DNA of 64,000 nucleotides from Paracoccus wurundjeri (GCF_030678915.1 NZ_JAUUTZ010000020.1:1-64000), one strand, 5' to 3'. Positions 33,017 through 41,169 are shown, numbered from the stretch's first letter. Numbers and translations are program-made. Notes: a model not told the origin generated them from the sequence alone.

Positions 33017-33041
33017 GGAACCTCACTTTCAGTTGAACGTT
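33017..33041 (+). promoter_or_regulatory. EcfG promoter of the DUF892 gene (perfect consensus)
   Basis: GGAAC (33017-33021), exactly 16 nt, CGTT (33038-33041), 42 nt upstream of the ATG at 33083. A second exact consensus in the same prophage, after that of the CsbD gene. Confidence 0.7.
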
Positions 33042-33082
33042 GGTTAGAGCGGTCGAGGGACGCAAAAAGAGGATACATAGTG

Positions 33083-33574
33083 ATGAAAACGTTAGCAGAT
33101 GCCTTCGAACACACCTTGCAAGATATCTACTGGGCCGAGAATGCCTTGTCCAAAGCGCTGCCTAAGGTATCGAAATCGGTCAACAATGCCGAGTTGAAGG
33201 CGGCGATAGATGACCACCTGAAAGAAACCAAGGGCCACATCAAAACGCTGGAAGCCGTGTTCAAGTCTATCGGCAAGAAAGCCGAGGGCGAAAAATGCGA
33301 TGCGATGGACGGTTTGCTCAAAGAGGCCGATGGGCTGATTGAAGAGGCATCGGGTCATGCGCTCGATGTCGCGTTAATCGGTGCGGCACAGGCAGTCGAA
33401 CATTACGAGATCGCGCGGTACGGTACGCTTCGGGAATGGGCCAAAGAACTTGGTCATGATGAAGCGCATACACTCCTTACTTCGATACTTGACGAAGAGA
33501 AGGCAGCGAATAGCAAGTTGACATCACTCGCTGTCACCGCAGTGAACGATGCCAAGAAGTCGTCGAAAAAGTAG
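33083..33574 (+). CDS. DUF892 (YciE/YciF) ferritin-like protein
   Basis: A 163-aa four-helix ferritin-like protein. Recognisable parts: DAFEHTLQDIYWAENAL, the E/H-rich HLKETKGHIKTLEAVF, and AAQAVEHYEIARYGTLREWAKEL with the carboxylate/His metal ligands of the fold. YciE/F proteins are induced by osmotic and general stress in many bacteria. A basic AKKSSKK tail may bind DNA. An exact EcfG promoter lies just upstream; an AGAGGA site precedes the start. A GTG at 33080 is an alternative start. Confidence 0.85.
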   Translation: MKTLADAFEHTLQDIYWAENALSKALPKVSKSVNNAELKAAIDDHLKETKGHIKTLEAVFKSIGKKAEGEKCDAMDGLLKEADGLIEEASGHALDVALIGAAQAVEHYEIARYGTLREWAKELGHDEAHTLLTSILDEEKAANSKLTSLAVTAVNDAKKSSKK

Positions 33575-33712
33575 AGCCGCTTGCGAAACCAAGTGCGTCT
33601 GCACGGGGTAACTCGGCGGACGCACGCTCCAGATCATGAGCGCGACTAGGGCGCGGATGGAGCTTTAATCGGCTCATCCGGACAGTTCATTTCTGCCATC
33701 GAGGAGACGAAA

Positions 33713-33790
33713 ATGAAGGGAATTATCGCTTACCTGTTGGGGATACCCATAGTGTTGATCATACTCCTGTACATCACCGGCGTATTCTGA
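33713..33790 (+). CDS. 25-aa single-pass membrane peptide
   Basis: MKGIIAYLLGIPIVLIILLY continuing to ITGVF: one hydrophobic helix with a Gly-Ile-Pro kink. A strong GAGGAGA site lies 7 nt before the ATG. It resembles very short alphaproteobacterial membrane proteins found beside stress genes. It follows DUF892 by about 138 nt in the same direction and is followed by a possible GC-rich hairpin (CCCGCGGGG near 33810). Its function is unknown. Confidence 0.65.
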   Translation: MKGIIAYLLGIPIVLIILLYITGVF

Positions 33791-33882
33791 ACCCGAGACG
33801 AAGAACGCCCGCGGGGAGGCTGATCCCGGCGGGCGCACTTCTAGATAATAATGATTCTCCTGCCACAGGCGGACCTAAGCCG

Positions 33883-34650
33883 TCAAGAGCTTTTTTCGGG
33901 CCGATAGCCGATCATGCGGTCCAGCGCGGCGCACAGCGCCTCTCGCAGGGCAATCCGGTGCTGCCCTTTGGTTGACCATCCGTGCGCCTTCAGAACGTCA
34001 GCCAAATGTTTTTGACTGATGCAAACCATCTCGACCAGAACACTATCATGGATCGGCACTGCCTCGGACTTGCCGCGTTGCGAGGGGCGGACGCGCCTTA
34101 CCTGCATGGCGACGCCGATGCCGATCCGCCGACGCATCCCGTCGAGTTCCCGGCCAGCCGACAGATAGGCGTCCATGAAATCGCGCTCGCCTGATCCAGC
34201 GACCCTGCCATCGATAGATGAACATTTGATTGCACCGGCGGCGCGCCATTCGGTCAGGTCGCGATACCGCCGCCCGATCGCGATCTGACCCGGTGTCAGG
34301 GGCCAGCCCTTCTTCGCGCGTTCGGCAGCGGCGATCATCTGATCGAATACATCGGCGGCGCGTACTGCGTGGCGACCAGCGTATCCTGACGGCTGCTTTT
34401 CCCACTTGCCCTTGGCGTTCAGTTGCATTGAGGCCGGCATGAATGTCACGAAACCGCCACGCCCTGGCGCGGATGGGATCAGCCATCCACATTCTGCCGG
34501 CGGGGTCGCGTCATTCTTTAACTTGGCAATGCGTTGCCGCTCCGCTTCGAGCCGGGAATTGGCGTGCCCATCTCGCACAATCCGGTGCTGATCCGGATAT
34601 TCCGTTGCTGCTGCGTTGCCTGCATTCAACATTTTGCGCCCCTTGTTCAT
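33883..34650 (-). CDS. Phage protein with C-terminal HTH-like region, late-regulator candidate
   Basis: A 255-aa basic protein. The C-terminal SQKHLADVLKAHGWSTKGQ followed by an Ala/Leu helix looks like a helix-turn-helix. The middle (LTPGQIAIGRRYRDLTEWRAAGAIKCSS) is conserved-looking but unassigned. It is the last leftward gene of the replication module before the late genes, which is where Q-type or other late activators usually lie. Its function is inferred from position only. Confidence 0.55.
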   Translation of the reverse strand: MNKGRKMLNAGNAAATEYPDQHRIVRDGHANSRLEAERQRIAKLKNDATPPAECGWLIPSAPGRGGFVTFMPASMQLNAKGKWEKQPSGYAGRHAVRAADVFDQMIAAAERAKKGWPLTPGQIAIGRRYRDLTEWRAAGAIKCSSIDGRVAGSGERDFMDAYLSAGRELDGMRRRIGIGVAMQVRRVRPSQRGKSEAVPIHDSVLVEMVCISQKHLADVLKAHGWSTKGQHRIALREALCAALDRMIGYRPEKSS

Positions 34651-34687
34651 TTTAATACTATCCCTTGCGTTCGCTTCTTTTTCGTCA

Positions 34688-35000
34688 GGGAGTTCAGGGA
34701 GGAAAGAGAGGTAGAGAGGGAGGATAAAGGGAGGATAGGAAGCCGTAATTATGAGCAGAATTACAGGGAGTTAGGCGGAATCAGGGAGTGTAGGGAGGAT
34801 AATTCCGAACTACGCATGTGAGAGAAGTACTTCCCATTTGGGCTGCTATTCTCGCGCGCGTGCGCGCATATGCGTAGGTTGCAAATATCCTCCCTACACT
34901 CCCTATCTTCCCTAAGCATCCCCCAACCCCTTGATTTTAAACGTCACGGCCCCGCGCCCCTTTGCTTCCCTATCCTCCCCGCAGGGAGGTGTTATCTCCC
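34688..35000. repeat. GGGAG/CTCCC repeat region, candidate phage replication origin
   Basis: Seven GGGAG pentamers occur on the + strand between 34688 and 34797. CTCCC follows at 34890, 34899, 34975 and 34996, with one more GGGAG at 34984. An 18-bp perfect inverted repeat pairs 34783-34800 with 34887-34904. Between the arms lies a 24-nt strictly alternating pyrimidine-purine run (34853-34876). The region lies within the replication module; 34651-34911 is non-coding. Iterons with a central dyad fit an origin or replication-initiator binding site. Confidence 0.5.
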
Positions 35001-35256
35001 TGATCGAAGACAACGAGAGAGGGGTGCGGGGAGTCGAACAGGACCGATCGAAGGCTGGCCAATGGTCGCGACACGCTTCTGCGCAAGTTCTGCGGACGAT
35101 TTCGGCGGCAGTAAGCGGCAGGTAGCCGAGGCCGCCGCATTGGTTGCAAGGTATGTCGGTCCGGAATATCGGCGCGGTGTCCTGCGCGTTGCGCCGCAGT
35201 TCGCAACTGGGGCAGGGGTCGTGATTTCCGTGCAGATATGGCGTGGGCCCAGTCAT
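34912..35256 (-). CDS. DnaJ-type zinc-finger-like phage protein, 114 aa
   Basis: Two CxxC motifs, CPSC and CNQCGGLGYL; the second matches the CxxCxGxG repeats of DnaJ zinc fingers. The start at 35256 (MTGPTPYLHG) overlaps the previous gene by ATGA. The C-terminal half is coded inside the GGGAG/CTCCC repeat region, so part of the candidate origin lies within the gene. Function unknown, probably nucleic-acid related. Confidence 0.6.
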   Translation of the reverse strand: MTGPTPYLHGNHDPCPSCELRRNAQDTAPIFRTDIPCNQCGGLGYLPLTAAEIVRRTCAEACRDHWPAFDRSCSTPRTPLSLSSIREITPPCGEDREAKGRGAVTFKIKGLGDA

Positions 35257-35495
35257 GGAACGATCTCCATCCGCGCGCATTTCACGCGATAGCCGCGAGC
35301 GAACCAGTGCTGGACATGTTGACTGAAGTCTTGCGGGCTGGTTCCCCTGAAGTGATGGCGCCGCCAAGCTTCAGCCTCGGTTCGACCGAAGGAATTGGGT
35401 GCGAGCATCGCCCAGATTTTGTCGTGATGTTCTTTATCCCATGGTGAAAGGGGCGGAACGATGACGAAACCATCAATTATTATGGGTTCAGCCAT
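35253..35495 (-). CDS. Hypothetical phage protein, 80 aa
   Basis: A small globular protein (MAEPIIIDGFVIVPPLSPWD..., with HHFRGTSPQDFSQHVQHWFARG). The start at 35495 overlaps the helicase stop by 8 nt. No family recognised. Confidence 0.55.
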   Translation of the reverse strand: MAEPIIIDGFVIVPPLSPWDKEHHDKIWAMLAPNSFGRTEAEAWRRHHFRGTSPQDFSQHVQHWFARGYRVKCARMEIVP

Positions 35496-37299
35496 TCTTC
35501 TTCCCCCGGAACTCGACGCGGCCGTCGCTGCCTTTGGGTAGATCGGTGTTGAATGTGTCGGTGAACGTGATGCCGTCATAGCGCATCACGCCGCTGGATT
35601 TTCGGTCGGTAAAGCCCTTGCCGGTCGATGGACTCCGCCACGTTCGGGACTTCTCTTTCAGTCGCCTTGCAATGGTCTTGTCGGTCCACTGGCCTTCGCC
35701 GCGCTGGTCGAGCCAGAAGTTGAAGGCCTGGACAAGGTCGCGGGTCGGGATGCTATGTGTCTGATCGCCAGTGACAAGGCAGGCAGAGTTGAGGAACAGC
35801 CCGACAGGGTCGGATTCCTCCCGGTATTCCTTGGTCGCGTCCAGCACGGCGGAAGGCTCCTGAAGCCCACCTTCGAGATAGGACAGCAATCCATCGATCA
35901 TCCAATTGAGGATGCCTGAGCGCTCGGCCCAAAGCTTCTCGCCCAGGTTGGGGTCGCGCTGCTCTTTCGGTATCTGGACGTCGAACGGGACCAAGAGCAC
36001 CCGTCGCCATATACCGTCATCGAGGCCGCGAATATCGGGCTTGTGGTTGCCGCTGATGGTCAACTTGAAGACGGGTTTCGTCTCGACGAAATCGCTATGC
36101 AGCGCGCGGATCAGCATCGGCTCACCGCCGGTAAGTTCCTTGATGATGGCTTCTTGTAGCTTCGCGCCTTCCTCCGGCTCCGATGCGCGCACGAAACGCG
36201 CCGCCATAATCGGGATCAGGTCAGGCGTGGCATCGCCCCCGCCTCGCCGGTTCTGGCCGGTCAAGGATTCTATTTTGGCGGTACTGGCGTAATCGCCCAT
36301 GATCCGGGCAATCAGGTCCACCAGGACGGATTTTCCGTTTCCGCCGCCACCATGGAAGAAGCAAAGCTTCTGCTCGCCTGTGAGCGCGGTCATAGATAAG
36401 CCGAACCAGCGTTGCAGGAAATCCCGCATCTCGGCAGAGGGATGAATCTGGGCGAGGAAGGAATGGAACAGAGGTGCTTTCGCGTTGGGATCGTACTCGA
36501 CCGGCATCTGCTTGGTGATCAGGTGGTCGCGATCATGTTCAAGGCACTCGATATCGGCAGTTCTGCTGAACCCTTCTTCCGGGCCGCCAGAAACGCGGAA
36601 TCGTAATACGCCGGTGGCGCAGTTCACATCGAGAGGCGCGGCATCGAGTGCATCGAGCGGCCGCGCCAGCTCTACGGTCGCCTCGGTCATTGCAGCTTGG
36701 ATCCGGGTCGTATTGCCCGAGGTTCGGGCGAATCCGCGATGATCCTTGCGCTTGCTGTTCAGGATTTTCTCAATCCCCTCGAGGCGCGAAAGCGTTCCGC
36801 TCAGCGCATTCCGTTCATCGCGCGCTTGCTCGGCATCGTCGCCGCCCAGAGCGATTGTCGCATCCAGATCCTTGGCCCGTTGCCGAACGGTTCGCGCCTC
36901 CGACAGAACCTGCATCTGCCATTCTTCCAGAACGACATACGGGATTTCCTGTTCGATCAAGCCACAGAGCTTCTGGGCATGACGGCGCGCAAGAATTGCA
37001 TCAGGGTCCTTTTGCCAACGGGAACCGGACCAGACAAACCAGCCAACGCGCGGCACCCACATGACGTCATCGCCGAAATGTCGAACATAACGCCGACCAT
37101 TGCCGTAATCGTTCAGCGGGAAGGTCGCACAATCACGGGGAGCATCGTAGATTTCGTCATCAGGGGGTACGGGGGAACCGCCGTCAGGAGGTAAGCCGGA
37201 ACCATCAAAGTCCGATGCCGGAGCCTCGATTCCCTCTGGAAGGTCAACTTCCTCCTGATCGGTCATCGCAGCTCGGACCTTGTTAATACCTTCTGTCAT
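35488..37299 (-). CDS. SF3 helicase, phage/plasmid primase P4-type C-terminal
   Basis: A 603-aa replicative helicase of the D5/P4 group. Walker A is HGGGGNGKS; the C motif region is VFKLTISGNHKPDIRG; the D5_N-type domain precedes it (FLQRWFGLSMTALTGEQKL). The N-terminal 130 aa are acidic and low-complexity. Start chosen at 37299 (MTEGINKVRA), 4 nt after the 60-aa gene. It likely works with the separately encoded Toprim primase just upstream. Confidence 0.85.
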   Translation of the reverse strand: MTEGINKVRAAMTDQEEVDLPEGIEAPASDFDGSGLPPDGGSPVPPDDEIYDAPRDCATFPLNDYGNGRRYVRHFGDDVMWVPRVGWFVWSGSRWQKDPDAILARRHAQKLCGLIEQEIPYVVLEEWQMQVLSEARTVRQRAKDLDATIALGGDDAEQARDERNALSGTLSRLEGIEKILNSKRKDHRGFARTSGNTTRIQAAMTEATVELARPLDALDAAPLDVNCATGVLRFRVSGGPEEGFSRTADIECLEHDRDHLITKQMPVEYDPNAKAPLFHSFLAQIHPSAEMRDFLQRWFGLSMTALTGEQKLCFFHGGGGNGKSVLVDLIARIMGDYASTAKIESLTGQNRRGGGDATPDLIPIMAARFVRASEPEEGAKLQEAIIKELTGGEPMLIRALHSDFVETKPVFKLTISGNHKPDIRGLDDGIWRRVLLVPFDVQIPKEQRDPNLGEKLWAERSGILNWMIDGLLSYLEGGLQEPSAVLDATKEYREESDPVGLFLNSACLVTGDQTHSIPTRDLVQAFNFWLDQRGEGQWTDKTIARRLKEKSRTWRSPSTGKGFTDRKSSGVMRYDGITFTDTFNTDLPKGSDGRVEFRGKKNG

Positions 37300-37303
37300 C
37301 GGC

Positions 37304-37486
37304 TCATACTTCCTGAAACGGTTTGAGCGCGGCATGCAGCCGAGCTGCGGCGCCCCAATCAAACTCTGCGCGATGGTGCATGCCGAGATCGGCAGCATGG
37401 TCACCGGCATAGACAAGCCGCTGATGGGCTTCGCGCGCGGCGCGGATCAGCGTGGTGATGTCTTCGGAATTCGGCAGATCAGGCAT
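37304..37486 (-). CDS. Hypothetical phage protein, 60 aa
   Basis: A small helical protein (MPDLPNSEDITTLIRAAREAHQRLVYAGDHAADLG) encoded between the primase and helicase genes; it overlaps the primase stop by 8 nt. No family recognised. Confidence 0.5.
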   Translation of the reverse strand: MPDLPNSEDITTLIRAAREAHQRLVYAGDHAADLGMHHRAEFDWGAAARLHAALKPFQEV

Positions 37487-38639
37487 CGCGGTTCACCTCC
37501 TCGGAGGTTGTGGTGCCACCGCTCAAAAGCAGGTCGTTCATGTCGATGCCGTCGCCAGGATGAACAATACCGGCAGTCAGGCCAGGGCGCGTTGCCATAG
37601 CGCGTCGAAGGCCGGACAAGAGCTTCGCGCGGGTCAACCTCGGCTCGCTGTCGCCATCCTGAACGAATATAAGACGCTGAACCCATTGTGGCGGAATGAA
37701 TGCGTCATGATCGGACATGTCCGGAATGCCCGCGTATTTCAGCCCTTTTCCGAGCTTTCGTTGCCCGGACATGTTGCCGAGATCGACGCCAGCCCAATAG
37801 GCGGCACCGGTCTCAATGGCCTTTGCGGCCAGACCGGAAAGAGTTGTCTCTATCCCCTCGGCCATCACGAGAATGGAGGCATCGCGTGGCGTGTAGAGTC
37901 GGATCGCGCCACCTTTTTTCGAGCCGTAAACTTTTTTGGCCGAAACGATCTCGCCATCTTTGAATGGATGCGGAACTACGGGCTTACCCTTGGCCTGGTC
38001 GAGGTCGATCCACGTCCGATGGACCCCGCAGAATTTGCCGTCAGGACCGGCGATTTCCGCCAGCATTGCAGGGCCTTCATGAACTGTCTTGAACTCGCGC
38101 GACCGATTGGGATCGGGAACGACCAGACGTGCGTCAGGCTCAAAGCGAAAACATCGCGGCAATTTTGCACCCGAACGAGGCGGAATCCCTCGCCGCGCAA
38201 GGTAATCGACGACAAGCGTATCGTCTGCCGGCTGTCCGCGCTGCCAGATTTTCCACGCCAGAGCGATCGCGTCGGCTCTGTGTTTTGCGGCTTCGGCATC
38301 GCGCTTGCGTTGATTCTCCTGGGCGCGTCTGCGTTGTTCAGCGAGCTGTGCCGGCGTTAATTCCTGCCGTGGGCCAATGAGCCATTCCAATGCGGCTGGA
38401 AAATCCATGCCGAGCGCGAGCTGAACGAGCGCGATCTGATCGCCTTTGGCTCCGCAAACCCGGCAGTTGAATATCTGTTTCTGCAGGTTGATCCCGAAAC
38501 GATCCTTGCCGCCACATGACGGGCATGGCCCGACCAGCTCGCCGCTGGTCCTGACCAAACCCGCGATCTGGAGCCGATCAACCAATTCGGCCATCGGCAT
38601 CGCATGGGCAGCATCGATGCGGGGATCGACGTCAACCAT
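37479..38639 (-). CDS. DNA primase with CHC2 zinc finger and Toprim domain
   Basis: A 386-aa primase of the phage P4/gp4-like type. The N-terminal zinc finger is CPSCGGKDRF...CRVCGAKGD, followed by a charged helix, and a Toprim domain (VMAEGIETTLSGLAA with the catalytic Glu, then VQDGD with the Asp pair near 315). It makes RNA primers for phage replication. Start at 38639 (MVDVDPR); 38645 is an alternative. Confidence 0.85.
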   Translation of the reverse strand: MVDVDPRIDAAHAMPMAELVDRLQIAGLVRTSGELVGPCPSCGGKDRFGINLQKQIFNCRVCGAKGDQIALVQLALGMDFPAALEWLIGPRQELTPAQLAEQRRRAQENQRKRDAEAAKHRADAIALAWKIWQRGQPADDTLVVDYLARRGIPPRSGAKLPRCFRFEPDARLVVPDPNRSREFKTVHEGPAMLAEIAGPDGKFCGVHRTWIDLDQAKGKPVVPHPFKDGEIVSAKKVYGSKKGGAIRLYTPRDASILVMAEGIETTLSGLAAKAIETGAAYWAGVDLGNMSGQRKLGKGLKYAGIPDMSDHDAFIPPQWVQRLIFVQDGDSEPRLTRAKLLSGLRRAMATRPGLTAGIVHPGDGIDMNDLLLSGGTTTSEEVNRDA

Positions 38640-39636
38640 GTGCACCCTCGACGCATTTCACAAGGTGCCGAGCGGCCGCGAGAACATCCTGCTGGCCGTC
38701 GATCGTTGGTGTGCCGTGATGATTAACGACATCAGTGGTCAGCATGGCACGCCAGCGCTTGTTGACATCATCCGGGCGGCATCCAAGTTCATCGGCGATG
38801 ACCGTGGTTTTCTTTCCTTCCATCAGTCCTTCGATGATATCGAGATCGTCGATCGGCGCGAAATCATCATTCAGATTCGCGAGATGCATAACCAGCGCAC
38901 GCTGCCGGATGGTTAGGTGAGAGAGGTCGCCGATATCGGAAACCCGGGTAGTGTCACGCACGATCAGCGGAGCGGGCGTGATCGGCTTTGGATCGCTTTG
39001 GGGTTTTGGCGTCTCCGCAACCGGCTCCGGCATGGGGGAAGAATCCTTTTGATCGGTAACCGCGCCAGCCTTTTTCAGCCTGAGATACCGCTGTTCGGCA
39101 CTTCGCGAGGTCCGGTCCAGCTCCGCTGCAATCGCCCCCCAGGTCATGCCGGCCATTTTCAAGCGGATCAGTTGTTCGTCATCCTGCTCGGACCAAGTGC
39201 GACCGAAGGCACATGCACTGGGTTTCGTGGCTTTCAACTTCTGGATTCGGGCGCGAACTGCGGTTCCGCTCCGATCGATCTGCTTTGCCATGGCTGCGAT
39301 CGTGCAGCCGGCACGCTTCATCTGAATCAGCTTGTCATCCTGCTTTTCGGTCCAGGCATCCTTGCGCTGTTGAGCGGGCGGGGTGTCCGGTTGCGAAATC
39401 ACGGTTTCCGGTTGCGATTCCGGCGGCTCCGGTTGCACGTCCGGCGCTTCCGCTGACGGGGGTGCCGGCTCGACAGGTTTCAGAATTTCGGTCAACAACA
39501 TGTCTGACTGCCGAACCCGGGCAATCTCGCCTGCAACATATTCGGCGAGATCGATCAGATCACCTCGGTCAAAAGAATATTGCGGACAGCGCTCGTTCAG
39601 CCCGCGCAACAAGTTAATTTCAATCGACAGTGTCAT
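38632..39636 (-). CDS. Phage protein with two SANT/Myb-like HTH modules
   Basis: A 334-aa protein. Two homologous ~40-aa modules, WTEKQDDKLIQMKRAGCTI and WSEQDDEQLIRLKMAGMTW, each continue with an HTH-like IAAELDRTSRSAEQR-type helix. A Pro/Glu-rich linker precedes them, and a third helical domain ends the protein. A strong GGAGGG site precedes the ATG at 39636. It is likely a DNA-binding replication or regulation protein. Confidence 0.65.
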   Translation of the reverse strand: MTLSIEINLLRGLNERCPQYSFDRGDLIDLAEYVAGEIARVRQSDMLLTEILKPVEPAPPSAEAPDVQPEPPESQPETVISQPDTPPAQQRKDAWTEKQDDKLIQMKRAGCTIAAMAKQIDRSGTAVRARIQKLKATKPSACAFGRTWSEQDDEQLIRLKMAGMTWGAIAAELDRTSRSAEQRYLRLKKAGAVTDQKDSSPMPEPVAETPKPQSDPKPITPAPLIVRDTTRVSDIGDLSHLTIRQRALVMHLANLNDDFAPIDDLDIIEGLMEGKKTTVIADELGCRPDDVNKRWRAMLTTDVVNHHGTPTIDGQQDVLAAARHLVKCVEGAHG

Positions 39637-39923
39637 TTTCCCTCCTTTGCCGCGTCCCAATGCACGGCCATGCACATCCGGTCGAATTCGTTCATTGCCA
39701 ACTGGATCGGGTAGATGATCCCGCTATGCGGTCCGAGGTTGTCGGAGATCCGCTGCACTTCGCGGACCAGCGGTTGCAGCTGTGGATATGCGGAAGATCG
39801 TTCCGCACAAGTGCTGAGGATCCGCACCATCATCTCGTGGTTTTCTGGTTCCGCTCCGGCATGTGGGCGGGTCATGATTTCCAACCCGTGGATCATCGCC
39901 CGATCGTAGTGGGACAGCTTCAT
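39633..39923 (-). CDS. Hypothetical phage protein, 96 aa
   Basis: A mainly helical protein (MKLSHYDRAMIHGLEIMTRPHAG...). Stop overlaps the SANT-like gene start by ATGA, so they are co-translated. No family recognised. Confidence 0.55.
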   Translation of the reverse strand: MKLSHYDRAMIHGLEIMTRPHAGAEPENHEMMVRILSTCAERSSAYPQLQPLVREVQRISDNLGPHSGIIYPIQLAMNEFDRMCMAVHWDAAKEGK

Positions 39924-39925
39924 GG

Positions 39926-40216
39926 TCAGCCCTCGATATCTGCGCGACGACTATAAGATGGCCAGCTTGAGCGCCGGATTGCGCCCCAGAGCTGACAGCC
40001 TGCATCGCGCAAAAGTTCTGGATCGCGGCGGGAACGCGGAAATCGCCCGGCGAAATCATCCAGCTCGATCGTCAGTGGATCAGATTCCGGAAAGGAGCCG
40101 TGAACCGCGCAGAGGGCAGCCGACAGCATTGCCTGATCGGTTTCGCCCTGGGCGGCTTTCATGGCCAGTTCCAGTGCGATCATCTGAGCACTTATGCGAT
40201 TGCGGTCGGTTGCCAT
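39926..40216 (-). CDS. Hypothetical phage protein, 96 aa
   Basis: A helical protein with ISAQMIALELAMKAAQGETDQAM near the N terminus, preceded by GGAGAAGAAG. It lies 2 nt upstream of the next gene. No family recognised. Confidence 0.55.
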   Translation of the reverse strand: MATDRNRISAQMIALELAMKAAQGETDQAMLSAALCAVHGSFPESDPLTIELDDFAGRFPRSRRDPELLRDAGCQLWGAIRRSSWPSYSRRADIEG

Positions 40217-40225
40217 CTTCTTCTC

Positions 40226-40354
40226 CTAACTCCGCCCTGCCGCCATGGGAGAGGGGGATTGGCGGCAGGGCAGTCGCGCCGCCGGGGGTGAATGCGGCGA
40301 TGCGGAACTCGAATAAAAAGGGCAGGGCGGCGAGCAGTGCGCCCTGCCAGTCAT
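40226..40354 (-). CDS. Possible 42-aa coupled ORF
   Basis: Starts with ATGA overlap to the 67-aa ORF (MTGRAHCSPPC...) and ends 9 nt before the next gene. Ser/Pro-rich; it could equally be spacer. Low support. Confidence 0.25.
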   Translation of the reverse strand: MTGRAHCSPPCPFYSSSASPHSPPAARLPCRQSPSPMAAGRS

Positions 40355-40554
40355 CGATGTCGAACAGGCGATGTCGGCACCGAAGAAAACTTGTGCCCCG
40401 CCGCCAAAAGGCAGCTCTCGGCCGGGCCAGCCGCAGGTTCCACGGTCCCGGTGAATAGCCCGCCCGAAGCGGCCGGAACCGTGGCGAGTGGACGAACAGG
40501 TACTGCGACCCAACCGCTCCCCCGCCCCGGGCAACCTGAAAGCCCGAAAGTCAT
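40351..40554 (-). CDS. Possible small phage protein, 67 aa
   Basis: Begins MTFGLSGCPGRGSGWVAV with TAATG coupling to the preceding HTH gene. The composition is protein-like (Ala/Gly/Val/Pro). No family recognised. If unreal, 40217-40553 is simply spacer. Confidence 0.4.
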   Translation of the reverse strand: MTFGLSGCPGRGSGWVAVPVRPLATVPAASGGLFTGTVEPAAGPAESCLLAAGHKFSSVPTSPVRHR

Positions 40555-40832
40555 TATCGTTTCCGCATGGTTTCCGCGTAACGCGGCAGGGTCTCGATCG
40601 CGTAATCGACATGCTGGCCGTAAGGTGCGTTGAACCCATCGAACCAGTTGCACGCCGTCTGGAAGGTCACGCCGAAATGGACGGCGCAGGTTTCACGGTT
40701 CGGAAAGCTCGCGATCATCAGCAGTGACCAGCGGCGCAGGAAATCCACCCGATCAGGGTGATGGTGAATATGCGCACGCCGAGCCGCGGCGGGATTGCGG
40801 CCGCGACCCTCGAACGGATTGGCATGGGACAT
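40554..40832 (-). CDS. HTH phage early protein, 92 aa
   Basis: A small protein with HFGVTFQTACNWFDG, a good recognition-helix pattern. It starts at 40832 (MSHANPFEGRG), 16 nt after the Cro-like stop. It is likely a regulator of the leftward early operon; the exact role is not shown. Confidence 0.6.
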   Translation of the reverse strand: MSHANPFEGRGRNPAAARRAHIHHHPDRVDFLRRWSLLMIASFPNRETCAVHFGVTFQTACNWFDGFNAPYGQHVDYAIETLPRYAETMRKR

Positions 40833-40848
40833 TTGACGCAAGCGCGTG

Positions 40849-41157
40849 TCAGGCTGCGTCCGAATCTTTGGACTGTTCATTGGAGGTCTCGCTTTGGTTG
40901 GAGGATTTACTTGCTTCTTGAGCCTGCAGTTTCGATTTGACCTGCGGAAAGAAGTGCTCCGGGGTTAAGGGAAGCCCAAGGCGTAACGCCTCGGAAAGTA
41001 GGACTTGCTGAACTTCAGCTGGAATCAGACCGCCGGTGCCGCCTCGATGGACCGGGTAGGTCCAACGGCGAACACGTGAAACGGAGCGGCCAGTCATGCC
41101 GGAGACAGCAATCGGGCCGCCACAAATTTCGATGATTGTATGTGCAGGTTCCAACAT
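40849..41157 (-). CDS. Cro-like regulator, 102 aa
   Basis: A small DNA-binding protein: EPAHTIIEICGGPIAVSGMTGRSVSRVRRW and then GGTGGLIPAEVQQVLLSEAL, resembling Cro/YdaS-type helix-turn-helix proteins. It is divergent from the XRE repressor across a 97-nt region that holds two operator-like sites, so it is the first leftward early gene. The tail is low-complexity (Ser/Asn/Glu/Gln). Confidence 0.7.
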   Translation of the reverse strand: MLEPAHTIIEICGGPIAVSGMTGRSVSRVRRWTYPVHRGGTGGLIPAEVQQVLLSEALRLGLPLTPEHFFPQVKSKLQAQEASKSSNQSETSNEQSKDSDAA

Positions 41158-41169
41158 GACGATAGAAGA

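Noticed and set aside
34688..34904. Possible CRISPR array in the GGGAG/CTCCC repeats
   Set aside because: The repeats are 5-8 nt, irregularly spaced and inverted across a centre. No spacers of uniform length and no cas genes.
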